The position numbers and the translations under genes were made by a program. A stretch of DNA of 64,000 bases from Cryptomeria japonica (lineage: Eukaryota; Streptophyta; Pinopsida; Cupressales; Cupressaceae): NCBI RefSeq assembly GCF_030272615.1, contig NC_081410.1, positions 123,809,640-123,873,639 on the forward strand, read 5' to 3'. Under the pieces are notes generated by a model. The model did not search any database and was not told where the DNA came from. It was given only the letters and a program-made list of their open reading frames with translations. This document shows positions 10,900-23,199 of the stretch, one piece after another (position 1 is the stretch's first letter; the number at the start of each line of letters is the position of its first letter).

Positions 10900-12375
10900 T
10901 GTGATGTCCTCACTTTGAAATAGAATTTAATAATAAATAATAATAATATAATTAAAATATAAGATAATATAATTAATTAAAAATTAATTAAGTTAATGAA
11001 AGGTCAAAAGACTTGGAAGGAAAAGCTGTGACTCCCTCAACAATGAGATTTAAAGGGAAAAGAGATCCTCATTTGAGAGTGGGATAATTTGAAAATCAGA
11101 AGTGCAGATCTGATTTAAATAGGAAGTACAGAGGTGATTATGAAAGGTTGTGTCCCTTTCAAGGGGCAGAAATAATGAAAAGTTGCACTCTTTCAAAGGG
11201 TGTTAATGGTGAAAGGGTGCGTCTCTTGCCAAAGGGCATACATGATGAAGAGGTGTGACCTCTCCCAACCAATGTGGCCTTCACTCCACTATAAATGAGA
11301 GGCTCAGTTGTGGAAGTGGGGGTAAGGTATCGTAGGAGAAGATAATACAGACTGGCTGGAGATTAATGCACCACTCAACAAGCAAACAAGGCATCGAAGG
11401 TATATTCAGGGACTGGTATGTTATAATCTGTTCTCAATATTCTATGACTCTGAAATATCTCAAACCTCCCATTCAAATTATGTGATAATATAATTAATCA
11501 CAACCATATTCTGTTAAAGGAAAGAATAAATATAAATAGTAGGATTACAATGATAATCAGACTGTTTTGATTTCAATATTCTCACAGTATCCCTAAATTA
11601 CCAGCCTTAGTCATCGATAAAACTGTAATGAGAATAACTGCCAACAGATATTGACCTTTCATGCATTATCTCACTTACCATGTATTATGTATATCAGTTT
11701 CATATGAATAGAATCTAGTAACCATTCCGATTTAATATTAGTGCCTAGATATTACATGCTCAAACTTATCATGGAGGAGAGGGTGAGGGATGCAGGAAGA
11801 GGATTAAGGTTGCCAACTAAGTAGAGGCTACCTTGCTGGATGCCCAAGTGCTGCCATCAAGGCCAAGAGGGTCAATGTTCCAATCTTGGGCCTAGCCTAG
11901 TTAAGCTGAGAATTCCTCTATGTTTTCCTCCTACTGATCCTACTATAATAAGTTAGTAGCATCTCAGAAGATAAGGCATAGATAGGTCAGTAAGTTCAGC
12001 AACCTGCTAAGTAGGTCACCTTGGATGGGGCCTAAGATCTGCCACCAGGGCCAAGAGGGTCAATGTTCCACTCTTGGGCTTAGTAAGGCTTGGCTGGATT
12101 AATCCTATCACGTCCTATCCCAAACCTTATAGGTTTTATATGAATATAGTTAAGCATATAATTGGGTTACACGTTCTAATTGACAGCAATAACAACTTAA
12201 TATATATATATATATATATATATCGCTCTCATTTTATATAATATATATGATGATTGCAGGGCTTAAAGTCAAGAAGTTGAAAAGATAATTATTACAAGTA
12301 ATTCCCTTAACCGTAATCTTCTGAATTTGTGTTTGTAGGGTTTAATTTGAGGCAATTAGAATAGGGGATATTACA
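10900..12375 (+). mobile_element. Solo LTR, 1.48 kb
   Basis: Begins TGTGATGTCCTCAC and ends GATATTACA, with 5-bp duplications TTCAA at 10895-10899 and 12376-12380. It has a TATA box (ctataaat at 11289-11296) in a promoter-like context and no coding capacity. TG...CA ends with one unit between the duplications indicate a solo LTR formed by LTR-LTR recombination. A (TA)n run lies at about 12200-12223. The + orientation is inferred from the TATA box. Confidence 0.75.
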
Positions 12376-12759
12376 TTCAATTAATAATGCATCATAGGGG
12401 TTCACCTTCAATTAATAATGTGTCATGGGGGTTCATATTCAACTCTGTTCAAACCATACAAATGTTGAATTGCCTATTTTGGATTTATTCATGGCCTGAT
12501 ATAAATACTCAATGGGGTTTTTGTCTTCATCTACCATCTGTAGAATCCTAAGCAATGGTTTTAACACCTAAAACAAGAGTTTGAATTGACACCTAAAACA
12601 AGAGAGTGCATGAATGTGAAATTATAAGATTAAACTAAACCAACAAAAAAAAAAGGAGCAAATTAAAATACTTGAATTTTACTAATTTAACTTATAACAT
12701 TGTAAAATGAAACTAAAAGGAAGAAATTCAGATCAAAATCGTACGTTGATGATCTCATC

Positions 12760-13420
12760 CATTCTCTTGGCAAATACATCATAAAAATGTTCTTCATGAT
12801 CCTCTCTGTTTTAGCCTTCTTGTAGTAAGGACTCTCAAATCACCTTTTTCTTGCAAAAATGCACTTAAGATTCAATAATACAATTGCTTTACTTTTGAAG
12901 GTGAGGAAAATAGTGGCAAAGCATGCAACTCTCTTATATGCATGAGCTCCATTTTATTGGTGTTTGCTCTCATCAGATTCAAGATCCATTTGTGGTTGTA
13001 GATGTATTTGGTGACATTCTTGCATCTTACACCATATTCTTCACCCAACTTAGTTTCCCTAAGTCCTTAAGGTGAAGGTCAAGACAGTAGGTGGCATGAG
13101 GGCTTGAAAATAGTGTAGGCTGTGTCACATCCAGAAGTTTACTAGTTGGCACATATGCAGATGCATTGTCTATTGCTATTGGGATAACATTTTCCACTCC
13201 CATCTCCATTGATACCTCATCCAACAAGCTATGCGGGGTCTTGACATTTTTAACTTCATTGGAGGCACCAACTAACTTCAAAAAGACATTGTCATCCCAA
13301 AGACACAAAAGTTGGTGAGTATCCTGTTTTTTGTCATCTAAATACTTGTCAGATAAATTGTCGTAGCCCTTCCTTTTTCATCGTGTGAGGAAATATGTGG
13401 TAGGTTGCAGAAGTGTGGGC
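12760..13420 (-). pseudogene. Relic of a hAT DUF659 region
   Basis: On the - strand, 13027-13308 encodes the DUF659 pattern (VENVIPIAIDNASAY ... PTLFSSPHATYCLDL), equivalent to the second catalytic Asp and CxxH region of hAT-1. It is followed by the region matching IYNHKWILNLMR in the next stretch, with several stops further on. It is too damaged to function. Same orientation as the C-terminal relic at 9.1-9.3 kb. Confidence 0.75.
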
Positions 13421-13619
13421 ATCAATGCACCTTAACGTATTTTGAAGTGTGAACAGCATGAGTGTGGTGATTGCCAAAAAATTGTCAAAGTTGAAACAGC
13501 AATAGGAAGAAATCAAGCAATTTTGCAAGTTGACTGAAAGAAGAAAGAACTAGAAGAAGAAATTAAGAGATTGAAAATGCAAAGGAGTCAAACATTGATT
13601 TGGAAAGAACTGAATAAGG

Positions 13620-14140
13620 AAGGGGACACTGTAGCAGATTACGTACAGGTCATGAACCAAACAGAAAGATTTATTCGATGAAGCTATGGAATTTGTTCAA
13701 TAGTAGGGACTGAAAAGATATCAAACTTTATTATGGAAATAAAGTTTCTTGAAGCTCAAAATTGTCTTCTCAATCCAAATGGATCATGGCAGCTTGGGTT
13801 TCATGGAACTGATGATGATGTTATAAAGTGGGTCATAGAGAAAAGATTCAATTACCAGCAAGAAATAACAATATGTTTGCGGAAGGCTGCTATTTTGCAA
13901 TTGACTCAACAAAAGGTGCACAACAGATATACACTAAGGGCAGTAATAAGCTTCTTCTCTGTGAAGTAAATCTTGGGAAAACATGGATGATGCAAAAACC
14001 CTATAAGGATAAGGATCTAGAAAAATCAAGGGAGAAGGATATGGTTCTTTTTAAAAATAAAAGGCAATGCCACTTGGAGGTTGAGTACTATTGAGATATT
14101 ATCAGTTTATGACAATGAAAGCGTTCCCATAATAGTTATG
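13620..14140 (+). pseudogene. PARP-like catalytic domain, frameshifted
   Basis: Two overlapping frames together match the poly(ADP-ribose) polymerase catalytic fold. The first carries LGFHGTDDDVIKWVIEKRFN, with the nicotinamide-binding His in FHGT. After a frameshift near 13860 the second carries MFAEGCYFAID, the GxYFA tyrosine motif, followed by LLCEVNLGK. Past a stop, a VYDNESVP segment resembles the end of the domain. The family ADP-ribosylates proteins, but this copy has at least one frameshift and one stop and no intact N terminus. No introns are evident across the domain, so a retrocopy or captured fragment is likely. The assignment rests on motif pattern only. Confidence 0.55.
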
Positions 14141-15880
14141 AATTCAATTTTCAGTTGTAACACTGCTGTCAACATTTGTACGAGCTAGTTAAAAGGGCTA
14201 GTTGTGATTGTTGTTGGTGACTTGATGAGAGATGTTCTTTCCCCCAACCTCAGTATATATGGTGATATGAAAATTTGGGATCCCCGACTATACATGATTT
14301 TGGAATTGCTTTGCAGTTAACTAATTTGCACTGGATGATTGCATCAGAGAGGAGCAGCAGATTCATGGTAAAGGAAAATTCCACAATATGATCTGGGATA
14401 CTGAAATCACATCAAGTTCATCCCAGATCAATCAGTGTATTAGTTGGCATTGCTTGAGGACAAACAATCTTTGGGAAGGAGAACTGTACTTTCCCCATAT
14501 TAACACTATATTGTTTTGTGAGCATTGACCATTTTTTTGAAGGTTTCTATGTGAGTCGGAGAGTATGAACGTTCTTGGAGAGCTCATTTTAGGGTTTTCT
14601 CAGCGAAAGGTGGTAGCTTGGAGTTCAATTGACTTTTAGATTTGTGGTGACACTCTTTGTAGCATTCTAGGTTTTTCTAATTTTGTTATTCTCAATCCGT
14701 AGAGAACACTGCTATTAACAGTAAGTGCTCGTTTCGGCACCAGTCTTTCTAGATTTTTATGAGTTTTTTCTCCTTAGTTCTTGGAAAAAATTGCTATTTA
14801 TAGTCAGTGCTTGTTTCAGCATTAGTCATCATTCTTCAGTATCAGTTATGTTTCAACATGATTGATTTTTGTTTCTGTTGTTTTGGGGAGTTTTTCGTAT
14901 GGTGGTTGGTAATCTTTTAAGGTTTGCACTAATAAGTAATAAAGTGACATTTTATTATTCACTTTAGTGCTGCTGCTAGAATTTACTTGGGAAGGGTCAT
15001 CAGTTTGTCCAAGTCGTACTTGTACTAGGGTTGGTATGTGGACTTGTAATGCCTATCGATCTGTTTTTGGACGGCTTTTCACTCAGTAAGGAGACGTCTA
15101 GGAGACTTGGTTTGCACGTGTTAATACTTGGGGTTTAGTTCAGTTTGAGGCTTTTTGGAGGTTTAGCATGTTGCCCCTGCCTTGCACCATGGATGTATGA
15201 TTGCCCAAAACTTTAGTCTGAGCAGTTATGCCTGGAAAGGAGGGATATTTGCCAATTTGGAGCCACTCTATATGAGCTGGAGGTATGCCATATGGGTTTG
15301 TTCATAGCTGAAGGCCATAGGTGATATTGAAGGTGGGCCAAAGTGCCCTTGAAGAGCTGTTTCAAGTTGCATATTTAGGAAGAGCAGTGCTTTTGTCAAA
15401 ACATTGCTTATATGGAACTAGCAAGATCAATTTTTAACATGACATTAAGGTAATGTGTTTCTTTGCCTTGGATCCTTAAGTTTTAAATGATAAATCCTTA
15501 TGAAATCTATGTCAGTAGTTATATGTTTGAAAATTTACACCTAGAACTTACATCAGCAAGGAAGTCATTTGGTTTGCAATGTTTGTCCCTTTATTGACTC
15601 AAATTTCAAAAGTAAAACAAGGGGGTTTCTTACATGAACCTCATTTTGCAAATAATGGGCCACACGGTCATGACAACTTAGGGCCTTGAATCCATCATTT
15701 GCCTTGGTCAATGCACTAACTCTCTTAATAAGGACTTAAAGCAAAATTAAATGTAAACGTACTGAAATTTGGCTCTTACCAACTTTGCCTCATGATGCAA
15801 TTCCCTGTTCACAAAATAACTTCCAATGAAGGATCTGCACCAAAAGTATGATGAGGAATTAAAATATTGTAATTGCAATT

Positions 15881-15888
15881 GTTCATAA
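15881..15888. repeat. Target-site duplication of hAT-4, left copy
   Basis: GTTCATAA; the right copy at 16634-16641 is GTTCATAC, 7 of 8 matching. Confidence 0.7.
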
Positions 15889-16633
15889 CAAGGATGAAAA
15901 TATCAGCTAAAAATCAGCTAGATTGCGATTTATCGCGAGGCAAATGGCCGACTGATTTAATCGGAGAAAAAATTGTGCCTATTTTTTTTCCAAAAAATCG
16001 CAGGTTTTCGGCACCAAATAATCGGGATTTTTTCTTATAAAATTGCGATTAAAAACTGAAAAAATGCGCCTTTGCAAACCGACCCAAAACCCTAAAAGTC
16101 AAAACTAAAACAACATAAAGTGAAATGCGAAAAAAAGGGGGATTTCGCGGCTCCATTTCACGCGACTGTTCCCAACAGTCAACGCCCTACGCTCGACGCC
16201 CAACATGTGATTTTGGCTGTTTTTTTGGCTGACGCCCTACTCTGCTCCCTCGTCCGACACCATTCACTTGCGATATTTTTTTGCATATATATAAATAATA
16301 AAACTGTTAAAAAATAAAACTTTAAGATATATAGATGTATTTAAGTTCATAAATGAAAATAATGAAATATATAACAGTATAAATTAAAATTGTTATAAAT
16401 ATGAAAATAATTTAATAACAGTATAAATTAAAACTGTTTATATATGAAATTAATATGTTATTAAAACAGTATAATATGTTATTGTCTTCTATAAATTTAG
16501 TGTATATGTGTGTTTTTTTAGAATATTTAAAGAAATTATATATTTTTAAATGTTTGATAATTTTGCCGATTCCCGATTTTTAAAAAATTTTCGGCCAAAA
16601 GATTTATCGCCGATTTAGATATTTTCATCTTTG
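15889..16633. mobile_element. Non-autonomous hAT element (MITE-like) hAT-4
   Basis: A 745-bp unit with 16-bp inverted ends CAA(G/A)GATGAAAATATC and near-perfect 8-bp duplications. Subterminal motifs such as GCGATTTATCGC and AATCGG recur on both sides. The interior is AT-rich and non-coding; a short frame at 16120-16317 looks spurious. Mobilisation would need a transposase supplied from elsewhere. Confidence 0.75.
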
Positions 16634-17589
16634 GTTCATACTGCTTAAGCCTTGTATACGTGGACCAATGGAAGAAGAGTCCCGACTCCCCATATCTCTC
16701 TCAACAAGTATGCTTGTAGAATTTTAAGTTGAGGCTTCCATTGCCTTTGTTGTCCTTGCTTTCTCAAATGTTTTTTGCACAAATTTTGAAAGAACTTTCA
16801 CCTCATTTTGAACCTCCAAACTTGTTTTTGTACATGTCTCTACGTCTCATCAATGTATTTGTGCAAGTTGTTTTTCAAACAATTTATGCTTTCTTTGATA
16901 TTCTTAGAATGGATTTGTACAAGGTGATATTTCAGACAATTTACGCTTTCTCTTATACTTTAAGAACAGTATTGGCAAACAAACATTCCTTTATATACCT
17001 TCTTTCCCATGTTTTTAGTAAGGGTCCTTAGGCTCGCTAGTATTCTTAGTTATAGTTGTGGATGTCATTTTCTTTTTCTGGAAATGCAAATAAGCCTAGC
17101 AAAAGGCAAGTAATAGAAAAAAAAAAATTCCCTAGCAGCCTAAAGGCTAGAACTAAATAAAAATAATGTTCATTATAGGTTATAGCCTATGATAGTCATT
17201 AAAATTAAAAATAAATAAATTGTGAAGCCTTTTGATGGTTGACATCATAGAAGCAGAAATCATTAAAAAATTGCTATTAATCGTGAAAATAAAAAATCAT
17301 CAGGTTTGCTGATTTTCCCCACTTCAAATCATATTTATAAACAAAATTGTGTTGACTTTTGATTTTCGTAGAGTTTTTGGCATGCAAAGCATTAAAATTT
17401 GAATAAAATGAGGGAAAAAATAGCTAGGGCAGCATGGCTAGGGTTTTGAGAAATTTTGCAGGTCGTGTTAAAAGAAAACAATGATGGCAACAAGGTTTGT
17501 AGAATTCTTTTTGTGGGGCCATTGGCTCTTGATGGAGTTGTGGTACCCAGTACGACTATGTAAGTGATAGGAGCCCATGGCCCATAGGG

Positions 17590-18250
17590 TCAAGCCTGAA
17601 AAAAACAACTCAGAAACACTGAGAGGGGTGGGGGAGGGGGTGAATATGTATTTCAAGGAAATTAAATCAGATAGAGAAATACAAAATAGATAAATAAAAC
17701 ATTCAGAGAGCTGACACAGAGATTATCATGTGGAAAATCCTCTTGGGTAAAAAACCATGGCACAAATAGCTTCCATTAATGAAAAATGGGCACCAACCCA
17801 AGATTACAGAAGTGAGCACCAACTCTCAAACAGAGCACCGACTCTTTTTTAAGCACCAACTCCGATTCATAAAGGCACCAACCTCAAACTGAGCAACAAC
17901 TCATAACCTCTTCAATTACATACAACATGCACACAGAAAATTTTAAGCAAAACAAGAGCATACTTTGTCTGGCCTCAATGCATAAATGTTTCACACTTCA
18001 GCATAAAAGGAATCAGCATCACTGCACTTCTTTTTATAAAACTTAAGTTAAGAGTTGGCTTTGTGAACAATCACATATGAAAGCACTTCCTATTCTTAAC
18101 CTCCATCACTCAGAATTTATCAATGCACAGAATGATAGAGAGATTCTTTTCTTGTATACTTCATACTCATTAGCATATTCAAATACGTAGTTGTCATATC
18201 ATGAAGAGATTAGCTTCCAGCAGTCTTCACCACTACAACAATTCTGAAAA
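17590..18250 (-). repeat. Probable copia LTR fragment
   Basis: Contains, in reverse orientation, the ctgagaggggtggggg motif like the one just before the PBS of copia-2 (57201-57220), and a region (about 17720-17770) like the paired-C/G block near copia LTR ends. A poly-purine-rich repeat of gcaccaac words follows (17790-17890). No PBS or target duplication was found, so edges are approximate. Confidence 0.4.
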
Positions 18251-19736
18251 AAAATAAAAAATTACAAAAAGAATTTCCAATCATGTTCTTCAGCTGCTCA
18301 CGCTAATCACCTATCCATAACTTCACATGCATACTACTATATTCAAAAACACAATCAAACTCCTTCAAAACATATGACACTTCCCTCAAATTACATAAAA
18401 TGCTGAATATCACACTCCTTTTTTTTTATCGCATACAGCAGATTATCCGCATCATATGGGAGATGTTTCTTTTGCATCCAAGAAATCGCTTAAACTTTGA
18501 TTTTGAGGGCTGCAAACATCCCCGACAAAGCAACGTGGTTTTAATTTCTGTTAGACTGCACTATCATAAGTAAAAATAAACGGCCCAGCACTGCCTTACG
18601 TGCCACCAAAGAATGTTAGCTGAATACCAGAGGCTGTACGATAGACACAGCAAACTAAAACAAATATGGATTCGATAAAACCTGTTGTCTGCATACACCC
18701 GACTCACCAATGAATATTCGGCACAATAAGATCACCTGAGACACATACTTCATGCATAATGAATGATGTTTGAATAGCTCAGAACAACAAAAAACGACAC
18801 CCAGCTCTTTTAAAAAAACACCCAGTTCAGTCTGACATATCCATTGTCTCATGGCGCAAAGTAAAAGAAAACGATTCTGCAAATTTCCAGTCAGATGATC
18901 CTAGACACACGGAAGAAGTTGAACATATTATGATGAACATGATGTGGGTCAATTTTTTCAAAATCTATCATATGAATTTGAGAGGTGTTGGATTGGTCCA
19001 CTCTGTCTCATGACACCTGCATATGGTGCCTGAATGCTCCATGAGGTTTCAAACATTACTGAGAGCCTGACTTTTTCTGTATAAACTTTCTGAGGGACTA
19101 TTTTCTTCTGCCTTTTCCTCACATATTGCCAATTTTATGTGGTTTCTCAATTTTGGAGTGTGTTTTGAAAGGTGATGTTTGGAAGGGATGCCTATATGTT
19201 ATTATTGTATTTATTGATCCATTTTGGATCAGTGAATCGCCTTGTTGACAATGTTGGGTTTTTGAGATGTCTCTCTTATTTAGACATGTACCTATTTGGT
19301 TGGATGCTCTTATATCAATTTTGTTTGGATGTACCTCGCTGCTCCATGCTAGCTTGTAAGTGGACCCTATGTAGCATTCAAATGAGTATTTTTTGAGCCA
19401 TGATCTCTTTGCACATTCTTAGCTCCACATCTTGATTTTATGTTAGGCTCTTTGTTTATGTCTTGGACAAGACATTCATCCTTCTTGGCATCTATTTGTG
19501 TGCATTAGCCTTTTGAAAACCCCATTGGTTACATTTTGTAGTACAGTATTCCCTTTTCTTTCCTTTATGGTAGTGCAGTCGTACAGTATCTTTCTCCTTT
19601 ATGAATGAAATCGCTACAACTTCCAGAGAAAGACACCAAGTCTAGTTCTCTAGTAAATTGGAGAAGTGCATTCCCTTTATTGAAGGAAAGGTGGCATTTT
19701 AATGTATTAAATCTAAGATACCGGATTCTTCTGGTT

Positions 19737-19915
19737 TAGCTCGGGTCTTGGTATGGGTATGATTCAGGTTCGGGTACGACTTGGGTTCTTCCTAGGTTCC
19801 TGGGTTCTCTTTGGGTTCTTCACCTAGGATTCTCTGTGGGTTCTTCTGTGAAGGACCCACAAAGATCCCAAGCACCCAGGAAGTACCAAGGGCCGTACCC
19901 AAGCTTAATTTCGTA
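19737..19915. repeat. Foldback of GGTTC/GGTAC repeats
   Basis: Left half has repeated GGGTTCTTC and GGGTACG words, and the right half their complements (GAAGGACCCAC, CCGTACCCAAG), so the single strand can fold into an imperfect hairpin. Composition resembles the subterminal blocks of hAT-1 and hAT-2, suggesting a hAT end or small derivative, but no 8-bp duplication was found. Confidence 0.55.
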
Positions 19916-20462
19916 AATTAAAACCTCAGTTTCACTCTCATAACTTTGTGACAGCATTTTTTATCAGAATATGCCAGCAAGCAAGCAATTAAATATCATT
20001 TCAGTTGCATTTGTGAGCTATACCTTTGAACATGGGGTTAGTAAACTTTATATCAGCATTACTGAGATCAATTTCAGTTGATTTACATTATCCATATGTA
20101 GCAGCTGTTTGCTTATGCTTTGTGAAATCACTTTCCTTATGTTGGTAATGACTGGGCATTTTCTCAAATGTTTGAAAAATGAAATTGAACTAGCTCCTAC
20201 ACTTGGCACAGCTATTAGTAATGGCAATCCAATTGATTGTGATTTACCTTGATGCTTTTGCTGAAGAAAATGAATATTAAAATCGATTATAATTTGAATT
20301 TGCATTGTGTAATGACATTTTGAGACTTGAGTATTTTCATTTTTGCAAATTATGAATGAGCTATCAAAATATTCTATTTATTGGCAATTATGGATTTATG
20401 AGTATCACTCTTCTTATCTTTCTACATTGATTCAAGTTATATTTTTTAATTTTGATTTTTGA

Positions 20463-20477
20463 ACACACACACACACA

Positions 20478-20514
<37 letters not shown>

Positions 20515-20576
20515 ATACGTATATATGTACACACACACACACACACACACATATTAATATATACATGCATATATAT
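20463..20576. repeat. (CA)n and (TA)n microsatellites
   Basis: Runs of CA, TA and again CA dinucleotides, with short TA stretches at the end. Open frames across it on both strands are artefacts of dinucleotide repeats. Confidence 0.9.
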
Positions 20577-21605
20577 ATCTATGGGCATACCTGTACCCAT
20601 ACCCAAGGAATTTGTTTTTGCCGATTCCGTGATTCCGTATCTGTACCTGTAAATCGTAGGTATGCCACAATTATTACTCTTTGAAAATCCTTAATGAATT
20701 GTAGTTGTACAATTTTATGTAGCTACTCAAATAAATGGAAAGTTAATTTTGTTGGCAATAAAAAGTAATTGCTAATCTGCCTTCTTCCCAAGTAAAATAG
20801 GCAAACTCTTTTAAAATTGCATTGAATACTCAAAAGTTTTCTTGGACTAATAGGCATCTCTTTTTAATTGTAAATATCAGCATTCATAAGATTATATTAC
20901 AACTTAAAAATGATTGCTAAATTGGATATCTTTTTTTATGTAATATTCTTATTTGGAATTTCTTTGATGCAACTTCTATTCTCAGTTTCTCCTTTATATA
21001 ATCAGAAAATGTGTGAAGTAGTTTGCATTCTAAATAACAACTTAATTCTGAATTGGTCTACTTTATATGGCATATTGAGCTCGCTTGATAGTAACAATGT
21101 GTGTACTCCATGTTGATTGTCACATACTTGAATCCAGAATGGATAGGGTTTTATATCTTGATGTCTAAGATATAAAGTAAAAGAAAAACCATCCATTGGT
21201 GGAGTGCCTGCATAAGGGCATATCACACACCAATTTGCTGTCTTACTTGACAGTTATGTAAAATATTGCATATCTCTACCTTTTCTTAGTCTTAGATTGC
21301 TTTATACAATGATGTCACTTGCCTATATCCAAGTGACATGGTTTCTTTGTCTTGAGGAATATCTAATGTAAGCAGATTTTTCTTTTTAGCTCATTTATTT
21401 GGTCTGGAAAAACATCCAAACTTTATAACTCTTTGAAATGCTGCTACCAAGACTGGGAACTGATATGTGAATATTCATCCTGAGATTTGAATATATATGA
21501 TTGCACGTGATATATCTTGTTTATCTAGTTCTAAGATTGCATTTTGGAATCTTTTTTATAAACTATCTCTTCGCACTTTGCTCATGACATAGGGTTGACA
21601 TGCAG

Positions 21606-21674
21606 GTTTCACTTGGTTTAGTTGTTGCATTGAATTATCCGAATCCCTACTTAAGTCCCTATGAAGAGTTCCAG
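21606..21674 (+). CDS. ETFQO: ETFQO exon B (partial gene)
   Basis: A 69-nt, phase-0 exon of 23 codons starting VSLGLVVALNY and ending NPYLSPYEEFQ. In ETFQO this segment directly follows the end of exon A (HMNDRQ), so the two exons join without gap. It lies between GCAG and GTGATT splice sites with a pyrimidine-rich upstream tract. The following residues of the protein are not encoded anywhere I can see downstream, implying an intron of more than 42 kb if the gene is intact. Exon A and B are the only host coding sequence supported in this window. Confidence 0.86.
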
Positions 21675-21829
21675 GTGATTGCAGTCTTCAATTTTCACAA
21701 CTTTTAAATGTGCATTATATTATTAAGAGAGTTTCCTGAAATTCTAGTTAACCAACAATGATTTGCCATAAAGTTTATATTTAATTGGTTCTTTGTGCTT
21801 ATGTTTATGCTAATATTAATTTAATTTCT

Positions 21830-22072
21830 GTCTACTCATGTATAGCTTTTGAGAGTAGAATACTCAAGGAGAGAGGATTTTCTATTTATGATAAGGAGAT
21901 GTTAGCCATTATGCTTGAACTGGCTAAATTCAATTATTATCTTGTAGGGAGTAAATTTGTGGTAAGGACAATTCATAATAGCTTGATATACTTCCTCAAC
22001 TAGAAATATTTGAATGAAAAGTGGCAAAGGTGGGTTAGCAAATTACAGGCTTATGATTTTGACATTAAGTAT
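21830..22072 (+). pseudogene. Ty3/gypsy RNase H fragment
   Basis: Encodes the gypsy RNase H pattern (IAFESRILKERGFSIYDKEMLAI, LVGSKFVVRTIHNSLIYFL) with a stop, then KWQRWVSKLQAYDFDIKY. It stops abruptly where the TGTTGATGTG end of the next repeat begins at 22073. Neither reverse transcriptase upstream nor integrase downstream is present, so it is an orphan piece of pol. Confidence 0.8.
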
Positions 22073-23193
22073 TGTTGATGTGTTTTTTAGGACACCTCGA
22101 AGACAGAATAAAATACCAAGGTATTCTATCCTTTCTTGAACAAAGAAACCTTATATGCTATACAACGTGATCAAATGACATGACTCCAAGGTTTACAACG
22201 CGAACTATGCGACTTAAATGCTATGGATAGACTTAGTGATTATGATATGATTTTACTGGAATTACAAAGGGACTTACATTTATAAACATTGCTGGAACGT
22301 AGAATCTGTATTCTCTTGCTTGGAAATAAAGGCAAAAGAGATAAGTGATAGGAAATCTAATCTACTCCTAAGAACAATGATGATAATGGATGATACTTCA
22401 TAGACAAATCTCTCAAACCAAGTTTTGTTTTGCCATAATGACAACTACTACACAAACTTGATGCAATCTTCAAAGGAAATAGAAGATTTTCATACTGTGA
22501 ATGCATCACTCAAATACCCAATGTTGACACAACTTGAACAAGTATCCACAATCAAACTTAGCACAATAATGAGGCTTAGACTTACTTTTCACTGTAGCTT
22601 ACAATCAACAAACTACGAAAAGTATGAACCAAAGAATTCATCACAATATCTTCATAAGCATCGACCATAATCAATGAACTCTAATTAATCTTGAGAAGTA
22701 ACAAGGAATTATGCAAAACGTAGAAACAAAACACATACGTCCACCATAACTTTAATGAAAGCATTGAATTGATTTCAACATGACTTGGCAACAATTTCAA
22801 GCTTCATCCTCCTACTCTACTCTACTTCTAACTGCTAGCTATTATTGAACTATTAACCTTTACAAATGAAAAGGCTAGGTCTTTTATAGATATCCACTTA
22901 CAATTCAAGGACTAGGATTGATTCTCAAATCAATCGCTGAGATTTAACAATGAAACCCTAATTAGGGTTTGTTACGACAAACTCTTTCTTGACCAATGAG
23001 ATCATTACATTGAATTGGACACATCTACTACATTGAATATAGACCAATGAGAAAATAAGGTAGGCAAGATAAACAATATATGATGAAGCACCACGTGTTA
23101 CTTCTCCATCCATTGAATGAATTAGGTTCAACAAGCTTGGACATGTTGATGTGGCACAACTTGAGTGGGTTGATATGATTAGATGCCACATCA
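22073..23193 (-). repeat. 3' segment of a P/E/Q-type unit (unit R)
   Basis: Starts at 22073 with the complement of the family 3' end (TGTTGATGTG), and shares with P, E and Q the agaataaaat and tcctttcttgaa blocks, the cattggtc repeats, the aaccctaattagggttt palindrome (22961-22977) and a TATA box on the - strand (22881-22890). Read on the - strand it is the terminal ~1.1 kb of a unit. Its 5' end TGTTGTG and a partner duplication for AGTAT (22068-22072) were not found. Confidence 0.65.
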
Positions 23194-23199
23194 TCATGC

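Larger units (their letters stand above)
8345..21605 (+). other. ETFQO: 13.3-kb ETFQO intron
   Basis: Donor GT at 8345 and acceptor AG at 21604-21605. Most of the identifiable content is transposon-derived: two relics of an old hAT, hAT-3, a solo LTR, hAT-4, a copia LTR fragment, a foldback and a PARP-like pseudogene. Stretches at 8345-9130, 14150-15880, 16650-17580, 18250-19730 and 20660-21605 hold nothing I can name. Confidence 0.8.

Noticed and set aside
16120-16317. 65-aa frame inside hAT-4
   Set aside because: No domain; lies in a 745-bp non-autonomous element and is not conserved with anything recognisable.
20388-20652. Frames with poly-Ile/Tyr or poly-Thr/His
   Set aside because: Translated CA and TA microsatellites.
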